From NCBI GenBank assembly GCA_036873135.1, contig JAPTYO010000005.1, forward strand, positions 9,092,166 through 9,156,165: a stretch of 64,000 bases of DNA, given 5' to 3'. Positions within the stretch are counted from its first letter, which is position 1. Each line of letters begins with the position of its first letter. The notes under the pieces are model-generated. The model had not been told where the DNA came from and searched no databases. It saw nothing but the letters and a program-made list of their open reading frames with translations. This stretch comes from Clarkia xantiana subsp. parviflora (lineage: Eukaryota; Streptophyta; Magnoliopsida; Myrtales; Onagraceae). The translations under genes and the position numbers were made by a program. Positions 35,067 to 46,945 of the stretch are shown here, piece by piece.

Positions 35067-36119
35067 GCTCCCACTCGCCGGAATGGGAGGGTACCTATTA
35101 ATATGTATTCGTCCAACACATCAGCTTTCGGTCTTCGATCCAATCTCTGCTCCAAATAGTTCATACGAGGTTTGTCGTGCGGCCGGCGGACACGATGGGC
35201 ATCATGCTACTCATCTGTTAGGAGTGTTGTAGCACCCACGAAACGTTGATTCCCCGTGTCTAATCGACCTGTGAAAATTAAAAGTGCCGCAATGTATCCT
35301 AGGTCAACTGTAATTCTCCAATTGCCCAGTTTCCACATAGGAATACTCCTTCAGGCATCCGTGCAAGTATTCACAACCTTTTAACTAATGTCAGGCTGGT
35401 GGCCACCTAGTGAATACAAGAGTCGGAGAATTTCAGGTGTACTTGACCATCCCCATCGCTCATACCCTTAGTCAAACCCAACAGGTTTCCAAGACGTGGT
35501 CACTAGGCCTTTTTGTTCGGCACTGCGCTCGTACGCCGGGAAGCGAACATTGAGCCTGACCTTAGCTATGAGTTCTGAGTCTGTAAGGATACTTTGGATG
35601 CTTCTTCATATAGCATCCGGGATCAGTCACACGCTCTAGGTGAAGAAGTTTGTGCCCATCCGAATATCGTGGATTCTATCTAACACAACCAAGCATAACC
35701 CCGTGGTCGAACATGGCACGCGTAGTATGAAGAACGCGTCGATAGCATAACCTGAGTTTAGTCATGATGTGGATAATATCATACGCTATCGCAGATTCGT
35801 CATCTGGCCCAGAATGTGGTTTTATTACGAACGAGGTTCGTAACAACGATTTGCAGAACTTAGATCATATCGTGTTACTCTGTAAACCAATGATCATTCT
35901 GTAATGGAGAATCCTCTTCACCGTCAGGACGACCGAGCCTGTGTGACGAGGCTTGATCCACATTCGACATTATTTTACTTTGGAGGTTGTCCCACCTACG
36001 ACTAGTTTATAGATCGTAAAAATCCGATTAAATTTCAAGCATTATGACGTCGTAAGAATCATAAACTCAAATTTCAATTCATTTCAATAAAGTTTCAAAA
36101 GTTATCATCACGATACAGT
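35067..36119 (-). other. 3' untranslated region of copia element F4
   Basis: Minus-strand counterpart of the roughly 1.1-kb non-coding block found in F1, F2 and F3. No coding frame is recognised. Confidence 0.8.
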
Positions 36120-39100
36120 CTACTTAAACCCTAGTCCCAGCATTTTAACATGATTTTCGAAAACCTCCCTGCGTAAAGGTTTAGTCAATGGATCGGCCAC
36201 CATACTATAAGTAGACAAGTATTCTACTGTGATAACTTTGTCCTCAACCATATTCTTATCATAATTATATTTTATATCAATGTGTTTTGTCTTGCTATGG
36301 TACTTAGGGTTCTTGACTGCTGCAATTGATGCTTGACTGTCAGAGCATACCTTTACAGGTTTACTGCCGTTCTCGACACCAAGCAATGCACTTAAGAGCC
36401 TATTAAGCCAGACCGCTTCTTGTGCGTTCTTAAAGAGGGCAACGAATTCGGATCCCATCGTTGACAGCGCGACACAGGTTTACTTCTTGCTCATCCATGA
36501 AATGGCGGTGTTAGCAAGGAGGAATACTCCCCCTGAGGTGGAATTACGATCATCCGGATTGCCACCATGGTCGGCGTCACTAATCCTAACAATTATAGTT
36601 TTCCACCCTCATAGCACAGAGCGTAGTCGGTAGTACCTATCAGGTATCGAATTATTCGTTTAACAACCTTTAGATGTTGAGTGACAAGATCTAATTGGAA
36701 TCGTGCTACTAGGCCCACGGCGTAACATATGTCTGGACGAATGCATTGCATGGACTACATTAAGCCTCCAACCATACTTAAGTACTATGCACTTTTCATC
36801 TGTTCACGCTCAACCAGGTTCTTCGGGCCATCACGCTTCGACAGCACGCACCCGAGTGCAACCGGCGTATCCACGGGCTTGGCATTCTGTAGTCGAAACC
36901 TTTTTCAACAACTTGTTGATATATGATTCTTGAGATAGACATAGTTTATGAGCAGCCCGATTCCTAGCAATCTTAAGGCCTAGGATGTATGTGGCTTCTC
37001 CCATGTATTTCATCTCAAATAAAGATGCTAGCCAGGACTTTGACTCATTCATGTAACTCACGTCATTTGCGGCAATTAATATGTCATCGACATATAATGT
37101 CAAGATGATGTATTTAGACTCAGAAGTCTTCGTGTACACGCATGGATCCTCGTGAAGATTCACGAATCCGTTTCCAACGATTTCCTCTTGGAATCTGCGG
37201 TACCATTGCCAGGATGATTGTTTAACACCGTAAATAGATATTTGGAGTTTACAAACTTTACGTTCGTTGCCAGGAGTAAAGAAACCCCACGGCTGCTCCA
37301 TATAGATCTATTCCTCCAGGTTACCATGGAGGAATGCAGTCTTAACATCCATCTGGTGCAGCTCTAGATCGAGGCTAGCTACCATAGCAATTATGGCTCT
37401 TACTGTGGTGTAATGCACAGTGGGTGAGTATGTCTCGTCAAAGTCCACCCCGTGAAATTGGGTATATCCTTTCGCAACGAGTCGAGCTTTGTATCGCCCG
37501 AACCCACTTGGCACCTATTGCTCTGCGGTCAGCAGGCAAATCAACTAAAGACCACACTGAAATAGCTTTCATAGAGGCGATCTCATCCTCCATTGCTTTC
37601 CTCCATTCTTTCGCTTGAGGTACATCCATAGCTTGTTTAACCGTTACCGGTTCATCAACCGAAGTGAGGGTGAACAATTCACCTCTCTCGATGGGATACT
37701 TCTTAGGAGAAGTTCGGTGCCTTAGACTATGTCTAGGCTCGATAGTCCCATCTTGAGTTTGAACTACGCTCCCACTAGGAATAATGCTCGTTGTCGGTGC
37801 ATTACTCCTACTGGGAACAAGAGAGTTACTTGAACTTTCACCAACAACTTTTCTTGGACGTCCTCTCGGTCTCGGAATTCCACCTCCGAGATTAATTCCA
37901 CGGTTACGATGACCGGGAGCCGAGTTGCTCGTACCACTCCCACTGGTTACAGTTTGTAGTTAAGGTAAGATTGGATTTTCATCCATAGGTTCAGTAACAT
38001 GATATCAGGCCCGACTTGATTCGCACCTGCAGCAACAGTGATCTATGTGGTTGGATTGACTCCTCCCACTGGATTTATTATGAAAATGTCTCCATCTTCA
38101 TTTACCATATCTTTCACTTGTATTTCTGCCTCAAATCTCCCACTCGAAGTGAGTGGGACCTGATCATCATCATCCTTGAGTTCAATCAATACTTCGTTTG
38201 TTTTGATGTTTCCAAGCGTAGGAAATTCGTCCTCAAGGAATGTAACGTCTCTGGACTCATGTTCGAACACGCCACCATTCTCCTGAGCTGCGACAAACAC
38301 GTATCCCTTAGAGTTTTCAAATTATCTTATGAAGATACTTTTCAATACTCTAGGTCCTAACTTTCCATAACGGCTGTCAGTATGATGCGTGTATGCTGCA
38401 CAACCCCAAGGTCGCAGTCTGGTAAGATCCACCTCTCTACCAAACCGCAGCTCATATTGTGTTGTGTCCACCAATTTTGTAGGAACAATGTTTACTACAT
38501 GTGTAGCAGTCATAAGTGCGTCACCCCAATAGGAAATTCGCAACTTTTCCTGCGACATCATGGTTCTAACCATGTCTAGGAGTGTACTATTACGCCGTTC
38601 AGCCACACCATTTTGTTGTGGTGTGTAAGGAATTGTATTCTGATGTACAATTCCCATTTTATCGCACAACTTCTTAAACTCATTAGAGATATATTCTCCA
38701 CCTCTAACGGTGCGAAGGGCTTTCACCTTTCCCTCCTACTGATTTTCTACGAGGTTGAGAAAGCTTCTGAAGCAATAAATAACCTCGGATTTATGAGAAA
38801 TCAGATGAGTTAACCCAATAACGGGTGAAGTCTTCGATGAAGCTGACAAAGTAACGTTTACCGCTCCTTGCGGTGACATTCATGGGTCCAGAAACGTCAG
38901 AATGAATCAAATGCAATGGATATTCGGCTCATAGTGATTCACCGAATGGCTTGCGGGTTGACTTTCCGGCTAGACAATCTTTGCAAGTGGTTTTCACCAC
39001 ATACGTTGCGCCCGGGAGTAGACCTCTCCAAGCGAGGGTCTGAACCCTGTTGTAGCCTATGTGTCCCAACCTCGCATGCCATCCGGCCGCATCAGTTTAT

Positions 39101-40353
39101 GCTTCCTTAGACGACAATGAATACATTCGATTTTAATTTTCATGTCCATTCAGATCCATAACGATGAGAACATTAGAGGAAAATGCATGAACATAAAAGG
39201 AAACTCATTTATTTATGCGAATAAGGGAATTCTCAAATGATAAAGAAAATCTATTATCCATAAGATAAGTAACAGAAACAAATTTCCTTCGAATTCTAGG
39301 AGCAAAATCGACATTTTCGAGAAGTAAGGTTCTGCCATTGCGCATAGGCAATTTGCAGTTCCCTATTCTTTCGACGTCAACTTGTGAGTTGTCGCCGATA
39401 TATACCTTTTTTGAATCCTTCGGCATTCTTCTGAACATGGCAAATAAACTATTTTCATTAGTTATGTGGTCCGTTGCACCTGAATCAAGAATCCAAGAGG
39501 AATTTGAATCAGTTAACATGACTGTAGAGGAAGCTAAAGTTTCCTTAACATACCAAATGTCGGATACCTTGACAATATGTGATTTGCTAGTCCTGGCCCC
39601 ATCACCTATACGGCGAGGGCCAGAGTCCTTGCAAACAATATCCGATTTTAACTGGAGTTTACCTTGTTCAGGTTTAGCCAACGTTTTACCGTCGACTGCC
39701 TATTGTTTTCTTTCTCTCGCCCTTTTTCCTCTTCTTCTGTCCAGCAGGTTGTTTCGGCATTCTGGTTTCTTTCGTAACCGATGCCAATCGAGTTTGTTCC
39801 ATCTCGATTATCTTCATGACACAAGGGAGGTCCAATACCAAACTGCCGAGAGTCAGTAAAGTCCTGGTTGCTCTCCAGGACTTTGGGAGAATCTCAATTA
39901 TGGCTTGAATTTTTTCTCATTCAACCATCTGACTTTATTCTTCGATCGGTTTCACCATGCTAAGGATTTTGTGTGTTTTTTCAAGCACAATGGTTCTGTT
40001 GCACTTTAGACATTCGTCTAAAGCGGGTATAAGTGGGTGCAGGGTTACTGCCAAGCCGCTTCCATATTTCAGGAAGAGTGCATCTCAAATATCCTTTGCG
40101 GAAGGCATATCCTTATACACGGTTTCGATGTTCGAAGACATCTGCGGTAGCAAAACATCCTTGGCCCTCGTGTCATCTTGCTCCCACTTGAAGTGGGTAT
40201 ATGTCAGGCCCTTGGTCAGGCCAGAATCTGATAGCTCATTGTTTTATGAATGTGGTCTATAAGACCTTCGCCTTCTAGCAGGTCGCTAATGCGTTTGCAC
40301 CACGAGTCGTAGTTCGTCTCATTCAAAAGCTCATTTGCACAAGATGAATCCAT
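36120..40353 (-). pseudogene. Polyprotein of copia element F4 (gag, protease, integrase, RT, RNase H)
   Basis: Begins at an ATG (40353-40351) with LLNETNYDSWCKRISDLLEG, a copia gag start. Protease is visible as WILDSGATDHIT (about 39480). The pre-integrase zinc region reads HARLGHIGYNRVQTLAWRGL (about 39080), and the integrase core includes RGGEYISNEFKKLCD (about 38700) and PQQNGVAERRN (about 38600). Reverse transcriptase has KTAFLHGNLEEE (about 37330) and Y-V-D-D at about 37090. RNase H has SDSQASIAAVKN (about 36330) and ends DPLTKPLRREVFENHVKMLG. Breaks include frameshifts near 39700, 38740, 37960 and 36850. About 1,400 codons in total, normal for copia, but no longer a single frame. F4 is the only copia copy here retaining all domains. 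Confidence 0.88.
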
Positions 40354-41738
40354 CTTTGCGGTTATTCGTTACTATATTGACAATCATGCATAAGTGAGAA
40401 GAAAAAAATATTTTGAAAAAGAATTGCGTCCATCGGATATCTATGAGATAGGAGATGACTAATAATTATTCCTCAGACATCTAACTCAACCGACCGACAG
40501 TAAACCGAGGGAAGGGGGTCGTGAAAGAGTTCACTTTACCGTCATCTTCTTTCTAATAGATCAGTCTTTTAAAACGGTTTAATCGCAACAACTGGAACAT
40601 GAGGTTTTGAAAACACCCGACCTTGGCTCTCCCAAGGCCCTTTTTAAAAATGTTTCTAGGAACTCAATTTTGCACATATAATTCTACTTCACAAGTAAAT
40701 CATCATGCACATATAACATCCAAGAAACCAAATACACCTCATGCATACGCGTCATGCGTCTAATAATAATTCTCAACATATATAATTCTACTGCTTAGGT
40801 GAATTATCACATGCTAATCCATCCTCTCAAAATTTATGCATACGCATCATGTGTGATCACACCATACAAACATGCATATTTGGCGACTGATTTAGGTTTT
40901 AAAACATTTGGAACTGACTTGCAATTCATTTTATAAATCAATCATGCGTACTTATAGACATGTAACCTAGGCAATTGCAACCATCACAACATGTCTATCC
41001 TAGTGCGCAACTCATTAATTAAAATCCAGGGCTCAGCCCACAACATGCATAATCCAGCTAGTTTGACATAGTCAAGACGACAGTTCTAGTCATGCAATAA
41101 TATCATTTAAATAGAAATTGCAATTCAGGCCACTAAATGACCCAGTCCCAAAATCATGCATTTCCGAGATCCATCCCCATAATCGAAACTAGGCATCAGG
41201 TTTAAATAAATCATTGAAATATTAAACATTTGAGCACTGTGTAGGTAATTTAAACTTCGAAAACATTTGGGTTTTAAAATTTTGACCATCCTATTTTAAT
41301 TCATTAATTCGGTTCGGATTAATTCTGGTTCGGTTCAGACCGGTACAGTTCGGTAAAACGGTTCAGTCGGACCAATTCAGTTTAAAATAGGATTCAATTT
41401 GGTTTTTCACTCAAACCAGGTCGGTTCGACCCATACTAGTTGCCCGGGTCCGACCCGACCCAAATGGGTTGGACCGATTAAGAAAACCTGGCGTTTGACC
41501 CGCTCCGATTCAACCCGTGTGACCCGACTCAGTTCGGTATGGTCCGACCTGTTCGGTTCACATGGTGTTCCGGGTTGGTTGACCCGACCTAGATGTGCCA
41601 AAATTGGACCGGTCCATAACCCATAGGGTTCGGCCCGAATTATTACTTGTGGGCCAAGTAGGGTTTTAAAGTCCAATAAAAACTTAACTTGGCCTCCAAG
41701 TAACAATTAATTATTAAATAATGTCCAATTTTCTACAT

Positions 41739-41821
<83 letters not shown>

Positions 41822-41913
41822 GCACAATAGTATATATATATTTATTGTCAAGATTCTATATTTAGAGAAATAATCAATCAACAATATTTATACATATATA
41901 TAATTGGCAACAC

Positions 41914-41962
<49 letters not shown>

Positions 41963-42556
41963 TTTAGAAAATATATTATTGTCAATATTGAATACTTAGG
42001 GATATATATTTCATCATTAATATATATTTTCTCAATCTTTTAGACAACTATATTATCAATATTATCTAGTTCCCTAATATTGTGCTAGATATATTGATAG
42101 TTACTATACACAATTATGTTGTGAATAGAGTCCTAATTTTGGCATCGTCTTTAAGATTAAAATATTTTGGCTGTAATATACAAATATTTTCAATATTTTC
42201 GGTCACTATAGGGTTGCTTGTGGACTAAGAAATTAAAAATTTCACCTTGAACACCTATAGACATAGTTCGACTGAAATAACACCAAAACTAGGGTTTGTG
42301 GTCAAATTTCAAGATCAAATCTTTCAAAGATCAAGAATCCAAGTTTAAATTTGATAAAAGTCTTGTATTTCATAAAGATCATGAACATCAAACTTCACTA
42401 TGAACATCATGAAAAAATGGCCAGTCCGAAAATCACAAAAATTTCGAAAATTTTAAACCTTAAAAACGCTTTAAAATTCCAGCCATGTCAAAGAAAAACC
42501 AAGAACATCAATTTTATAAAAAAATATGAACTCCCTAACACAGGCTCTGATACCAC
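40354..42556 (-). other. Long non-coding leader of copia element F4
   Basis: 2.2 kb between the primer site and gag, much longer than the usual copia leader of a few hundred bases. It contains (CA)n/(TA)n microsatellites, a ggttcgg and gacccg-rich stretch at 41290-41650, and several pieces alike to 13866-15940. No open frame with a known domain. Confidence 0.8.
41738..41818. repeat. (CA)n followed by (TA)n microsatellite
   Basis: About eleven CA units run into about thirty TA units inside the copia leader. A second (TA)n run lies at about 41924-41960. Confidence 0.97.
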
Positions 42557-43160
42557 TGTAGGATTTAGGGGATTAATACTACGGAAACAAAACCCTAGAT
42601 ACGTGCATGTTAACTAATACACAGCGGAAGAAGGTGCACATACCTATATTGTTTTCTGTAGCCCAGGACCTTTGAGGGGAGTTCTCGATCCGCCGGACGG
42701 TTCCTCGTAGATGTTCATGTTAGAGAAGCCTACGCGGAATATGCCTCACAGCAAAGCGTCTGTCGATTCTTCGCGGGATGGATCTACTCGGTGTAAATTG
42801 GTTGACACAATTTGGAACCTCCTTTGGTGTGTGATATTTCGGCCAAAACACTAGGATTTTAGGGAGGAGGGTTTTCTTTTAATCTCACCACTTAGGAGAA
42901 GAGAATAGCAATAGTGTTCTGAAAAACCCTCATAGAGCTCCCTATTTATAAGAGGAGTAAAGTGGAAAAAAGTCCACTTTACCCCTCCTCTAAAAGTCGG
43001 CCGAACATGCTATAAAGAGGCCCAATTTTGGGCCTCCCATGTTAATTGGGATTTTAGGCCTAGCCCAAAATCCCTAATAAGACATTAACCTAATTTCTTA
43101 GGTACGTGGACTTTATTATTGGGCTCCCAATTACGGCGGCCCATCGTCCAAATTCTAACA
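42557..43160 (-). repeat. 5' LTR of copia element F4
   Basis: 604 bp; on the minus strand TGTTAGAATTTGGACG to AAATCCTACA, followed by the tRNA-iMet primer site. Clearly diverged from the 3' LTR (582 bp), so the insertion is not recent. Confidence 0.88.
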
Positions 43161-44002
43161 GGCCGAAACTTAGGTTTGTTGGCGCCGAAGACATAAAAAA
43201 TTTACCACCTAAGGTTTGGCCATAACACGAATTCTAGAGTTGGTGGTCAAATTTCTAGATCAAGTTTTACTTTAATCACAAATCCAAAGTTATAATTTTG
43301 ATAAAAGTCATGTTTTAGTAAAACGTCCAAGAACCCTAATTTTACTAAAAACATGAAAAATCAGATTTACCGAAAATCATGAACACCAATTTTATCAAAA
43401 ATCACGAACTCCCTACACAGGCTCTGATACCACTGTTGGATTTAGGGGATATTTACTACATATTAAACACGTGTACATACCAGGTAACTAATTACGCAGT
43501 GGAAATGGGGAACATACCAGTTTATCTTCAGTAGCCCAAAGATCGTCACAGAGGGACTCTTGTTAAGGAGAAATCTGCAGGCAATTGTCACCACAGCAAA
43601 GCCTCTTTCAATTCGGTGACGGACGGGATGGATCTATGGGGTAAACTATTGACACAATTTCGGAACCTCCTTGGTCTAGGAACTACTTCGGCCGAACCTC
43701 TTGGAATATAGGGAGAGAGATTTCTTGTCTATTCAACTAAAAGGGAGAGAGTGATCAATCCTAAGAAATCCCCTAACACCTCCTATTTATAAGAGGAAGT
43801 GAGCAAAACCCCATAGGGTTTACCCTAGTTCGGCTGAAATATAAAGCAATTGGGTTTCATGCACTTTGGGCCAATTGTGGCTCATAGGGATTTTGGCCTG
43901 ACCCAAAATATCTTATGTGCCTAATACCAATTATGCTTAATTTTTTTGGCTTATATTAATGGGCTCCCAATTACGGCGGCCCATATACACCAAATTCTAA
44001 CA
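43161..44002 (-). mobile_element. 5' end of the outer copia copy J (leader and LTR)
   Basis: Leader sequence (43161-43433) with a primer site (reverse complement ggctctgatacca, 43420-43432) and a 569-bp LTR at 43434-44002 (minus strand TGTTAGAATTTGGTG to AAATCCAACA). The leader continues at 34306-34484 beyond element F4. The LTR abuts a gypsy gag at 44003. Confidence 0.82.
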
Positions 44003-44826
44003 ACTGGCTAAGATCTCGTTGGAGCCTTGATCAATTTTGTCCAAGTAATCCATATTCATGAGGCGCAGGTGCTGCCTTATGTGCCCTTTTACGAACTTGG
44101 TCTTCAGTTCCTCCAATGAATCTATGGATTTGTTAGGGGGTCCATAGAACCATGGAGAGGCCTCTTCTTTAAGAGTAGTCTTGAAAAGTGCCGCATAATG
44201 GTCCGCCGTCGCACCCCTTCCTAGGAGAGAGAAATTATGGGCGTTGATGTGGCGAACTAGGTCTCCTTCACAAGTGTAGTCGTCAATATTTCTCGTGAAG
44301 ATTTGAGGTGGCACGCGAGTCTCTAACAGTTTCTTGGAAAACGAATGGGAGGAGTGATCTTTGACAGTTAGCATATTATTGGGTCTCTTCCTTTTTTCCA
44401 ACAGCTTCTTCACTTGATCTAACGTAAATAACATTGTCTTTTCTATTGGGGCGTCGACTAGCACCTCTCTTCCTTCTATTCCTTGGGCTGGATGCCCTGT
44501 TCCTATGGTTTTACACTTGAAGTCTCTTCCTCCAGGTGACACGCTTCTGGAATTCGCTCCTTGGTGAGAGGGGTTACCCCATCTTGAGCTTGGTTCCAAA
44601 ATGCTGTGAAAGCCGCCAATAATTCCGGAGTTGGCATTGCTCCTTCTGGGATCAATGGTGGCGGATTGCGGGGTTTTCTCTTTATCTGCCACACCATTAT
44701 CAGATGGAGGCAATTCCTGTCTTGTTTCATTCTTAACTTGTTGAGACCCCTAAGGGTCTGTGTGGGGTGTTGGTGTCTCTGCATCTCTTTCCGACACAAC
44801 TTTGGTTCCATTCTTCAATGAAGTCA
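44003..44826 (-). pseudogene. Gypsy gag fragment (element M)
   Basis: Minus-strand gag N-terminal half, starting near 44826 just after a primer-site sequence. The retained part reads KKLLETRVPPQIFTRN..YTCEGDLVRHINAHN..LLGRGATADHYAALFKTTLKEEASPWFYGPP. This is the capsid-like region of Tat-type gag, equivalent to RDRSTHPFVPRLL..YDGEGNPVRH in copy C. Two or more frameshifts (about 44520 and 44720) and a stop near 44751 break it. It is cut at 44002 by the copia LTR, and the rest of the element was not found. Confidence 0.75.
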
Positions 44827-44861
44827 TGACTTATCGACCAGTTCCCACAGATGGTGTCAGA

Positions 44862-45586
44862 TGTTGGATCAAGAACCGTCTGGTCTCTAACTTTCGGGAA
44901 TAGACTTCAGGAATTCGCCTTTGGTTTCTTTCTTAGGCGTCTATCTTGACCTCAAATGGGTACCCAGTTCCCTTTTAAGAGCTTTGTGGCGTTAACCTGA
45001 AAAGGTGGTGGTGATTTTTCCCTGATTCCACTCTGAAGTTTAAGTTAGTAATGGATTATGAGAATAATAATGTGTGATCTGATTATAATGTGAAAATACT
45101 TGAGTATTTATAGGCTCAGAGATACCGACTTTAGAAGGCGGCTAACCCTTTAGAAGGGGTTTCTTCATATGGCGGGAGAAGCAGGTGACAAGCAGGTCGT
45201 CACATCATCGATCCTTAAGATGAGAGGTTTCTTGGTGTCGGCACAAGATGCTTTCCACCTCACCATTCCTTAGGGATGAAGGTTTATTCAAGGAGGTGAT
45301 GACAAGTAGGTCGCCGCCTAACCACATTTCTTAAGAGGACAGGTTTCTTCTTGAAGTTGAGTCGTCGCCTATCGTTATTCCTTAGAATGAATGGTTTTGA
45401 TGAGGGACGCTTCTCCTTCTTGAATGTCGTCTTGGTTGACGTCAACTCTTAGAAATGAATTGCTGACCTTTTATGTTTATCTTCTTGTTTTGTACCTAAA
45501 TGATCGCCGAATTTTTGGGGTCCTGACCTCGAAGGTTCTGACTCACCAGTCGTCGACTTCAGGTTGTCTTGAATTATGATCTAACA
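44862..45586 (-). repeat. Gypsy LTR of element M (5' LTR)
   Basis: 725 bp; minus strand TGTTAGATCATAATTC to CTTGATCCAACA, followed on the gag side by a primer-site-like stretch (reverse complement of gttcccacagatggtgtcag, 44841-44860). A TATA box (gcctataaatac on the minus strand) is near 45110. Its upstream half contains diverged repeats of about 75 bp. Confidence 0.82.
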
Positions 45587-46110
45587 ACCGCCAGAAGAAA
45601 CATTTCCTCCTAAGGAAAGATGATGTGTTGACCTATTTGTCATCACCACTAGAAGAAATATTCCCTTCTAAGGAAAGATGAGGTGGTAACCTACTCGTCA
45701 CCTGCTAGTAGGGAAACTTTCCCTCTTAAGAAAAGGCACGTTGGCGACCTGCTTATGCCGCCTACATAAGGGAATAAGGATTTGGCAACCTACATGTCAC
45801 CTGCTTCAACCGCCCCTAAAGGAAACCCATCCTAAAGGGTCACGCCGCCATCATAAGTCAGTAAACTAAGCCTATAAATACTAAGATGTTTTCACATTAT
45901 TACATGATTATTCTCATAAATCATTACTAACTTAAGTTTCAGAATGGAATCAGGGTAAATTCTCACCCCTCCACTTTTTAGGTCCTCGCCACTAGCTTGA
46001 AGAAGGAAACTAAGCACCCGTTTAAGGTCCTAAAGATACCTGAAGAGGCAACCAAGGCGAGATCCTAAAAGTTCACTCCCGAGGCACGCTAGACAAAACT
46101 TGATCCAACA
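45587..46110 (+). repeat. Second LTR of the same gypsy family, inverted and 5'-truncated
   Basis: Plus-strand copy of the preceding LTR from within its repeat region to the end (agcctataaatac near 45870; CTTGATCCAACA at 46099-46110). About 200 bp of the 5' end is missing. It meets the minus-strand LTR head to head at 45586/45587. No primer site follows. Confidence 0.8.
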
Positions 46111-46770
46111 GTCACCATAAGCTATGGCCCCCTAACCAGTACACTCAAGTACCACTGAAGTCGCCCCTAGGAGTGTCAATGGGGCAAGGGTCCCCACGAA
46201 CGTATGGGTCTCGCCTTAAATTTCCCCGCGAACCCGTATCCTACGGAGAAAGGGACCGGTATGGTAGTAAAATTTAGTGGTTTGAGTTTAGGGTTGCAGG
46301 GCTCCACTAACACGCCTCGTTTAGCTTATACATATATGTTATAAAATTATTGAGGGTTAATATATCATGATAGAAACAAATCATAATAGAAATAATGTGG
46401 TCTAATATGAGTTTGGTAATTAACAATTTGAATTAAAAAAATTAATGTTAATTATCCCGAAACCCTTCAATTTACATTTATATTTATTATTTGTGATTTT
46501 AAACTTCATAATTTACGTCTGAACTAATTTAAGTGGATAAAACAATTTGGGATATTAGACTAAAAGTATTCCAGGATATATTTCTTTTGATTAGATTAAA
46601 TATACCTATATGGAGTCAGATTTTCTGGTCAATAACAGCATTATATTTTTGTGGTAGTCATAATTTATATATTTGTGTGGTTGGCCCATTAGCCGTATAA
46701 TATTGGTTGTCCATGTTTATGTGAAAGATTGGGGCCACGTCTTCGCTCTAACTCTACTGTGATCATCTAT
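46111..46770. other. Upstream region of the acyltransferase gene
   Basis: No gene seen. It is AT-rich from about 46320 onward and presumably includes the promoter. Confidence 0.5.
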
Positions 46771-46773
46771 CAC

Positions 46774-46782
46774 CTATAAAGC
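46774..46782 (+). promoter_or_regulatory. Candidate TATA box of the acyltransferase gene
   Basis: Tataaagct lies about 170 bp before the ATG, which would give a leader of about 140 nt. Weak evidence, position only. Confidence 0.4.
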
Positions 46783-46945
46783 TATTATACTACTCTTTAG
46801 CCAAAAGAGGAAAAAAAAAAAAAATCAATCACTTGTACAGTTATACTACTTTGTCTTCTCCGCTCACTGTTTTTCTTTCATCCGTCTCTCAGCGGACTTA
46901 CAAATTGCAACTACCGATAATCAACGGCCACAGTCTTAGACTTTG

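Larger units (their letters stand above)
34485..43160 (-). mobile_element. Near-complete Ty1/copia retrotransposon F4
   Basis: 8676 bp on the minus strand with LTRs at 42557-43160 (5') and 34485-35066 (3'). Order: tRNA-iMet primer site (reverse complement ggctctgatacca, 42543-42555), a 2.2-kb leader, polyprotein (40353-36120), a 1.05-kb 3' untranslated region and a polypurine tract. Flanks are GGCCT (34480-34484) and GGCCG (43161-43165), a 5-bp duplication with one mismatch. Joining the flanks restores the leader of another copia copy (compare tccggccgaaacc at 15552). Integrase lies before reverse transcriptase, which is the copia order. The polyprotein is broken by stops and frameshifts. Confidence 0.9.

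Noticed and set aside
46166..46184. hAT-like end (taggagtgtcaatgggg)
   Set aside because: Similar to common hAT MITE termini, but no inverted partner end or 8-bp duplication could be found nearby.
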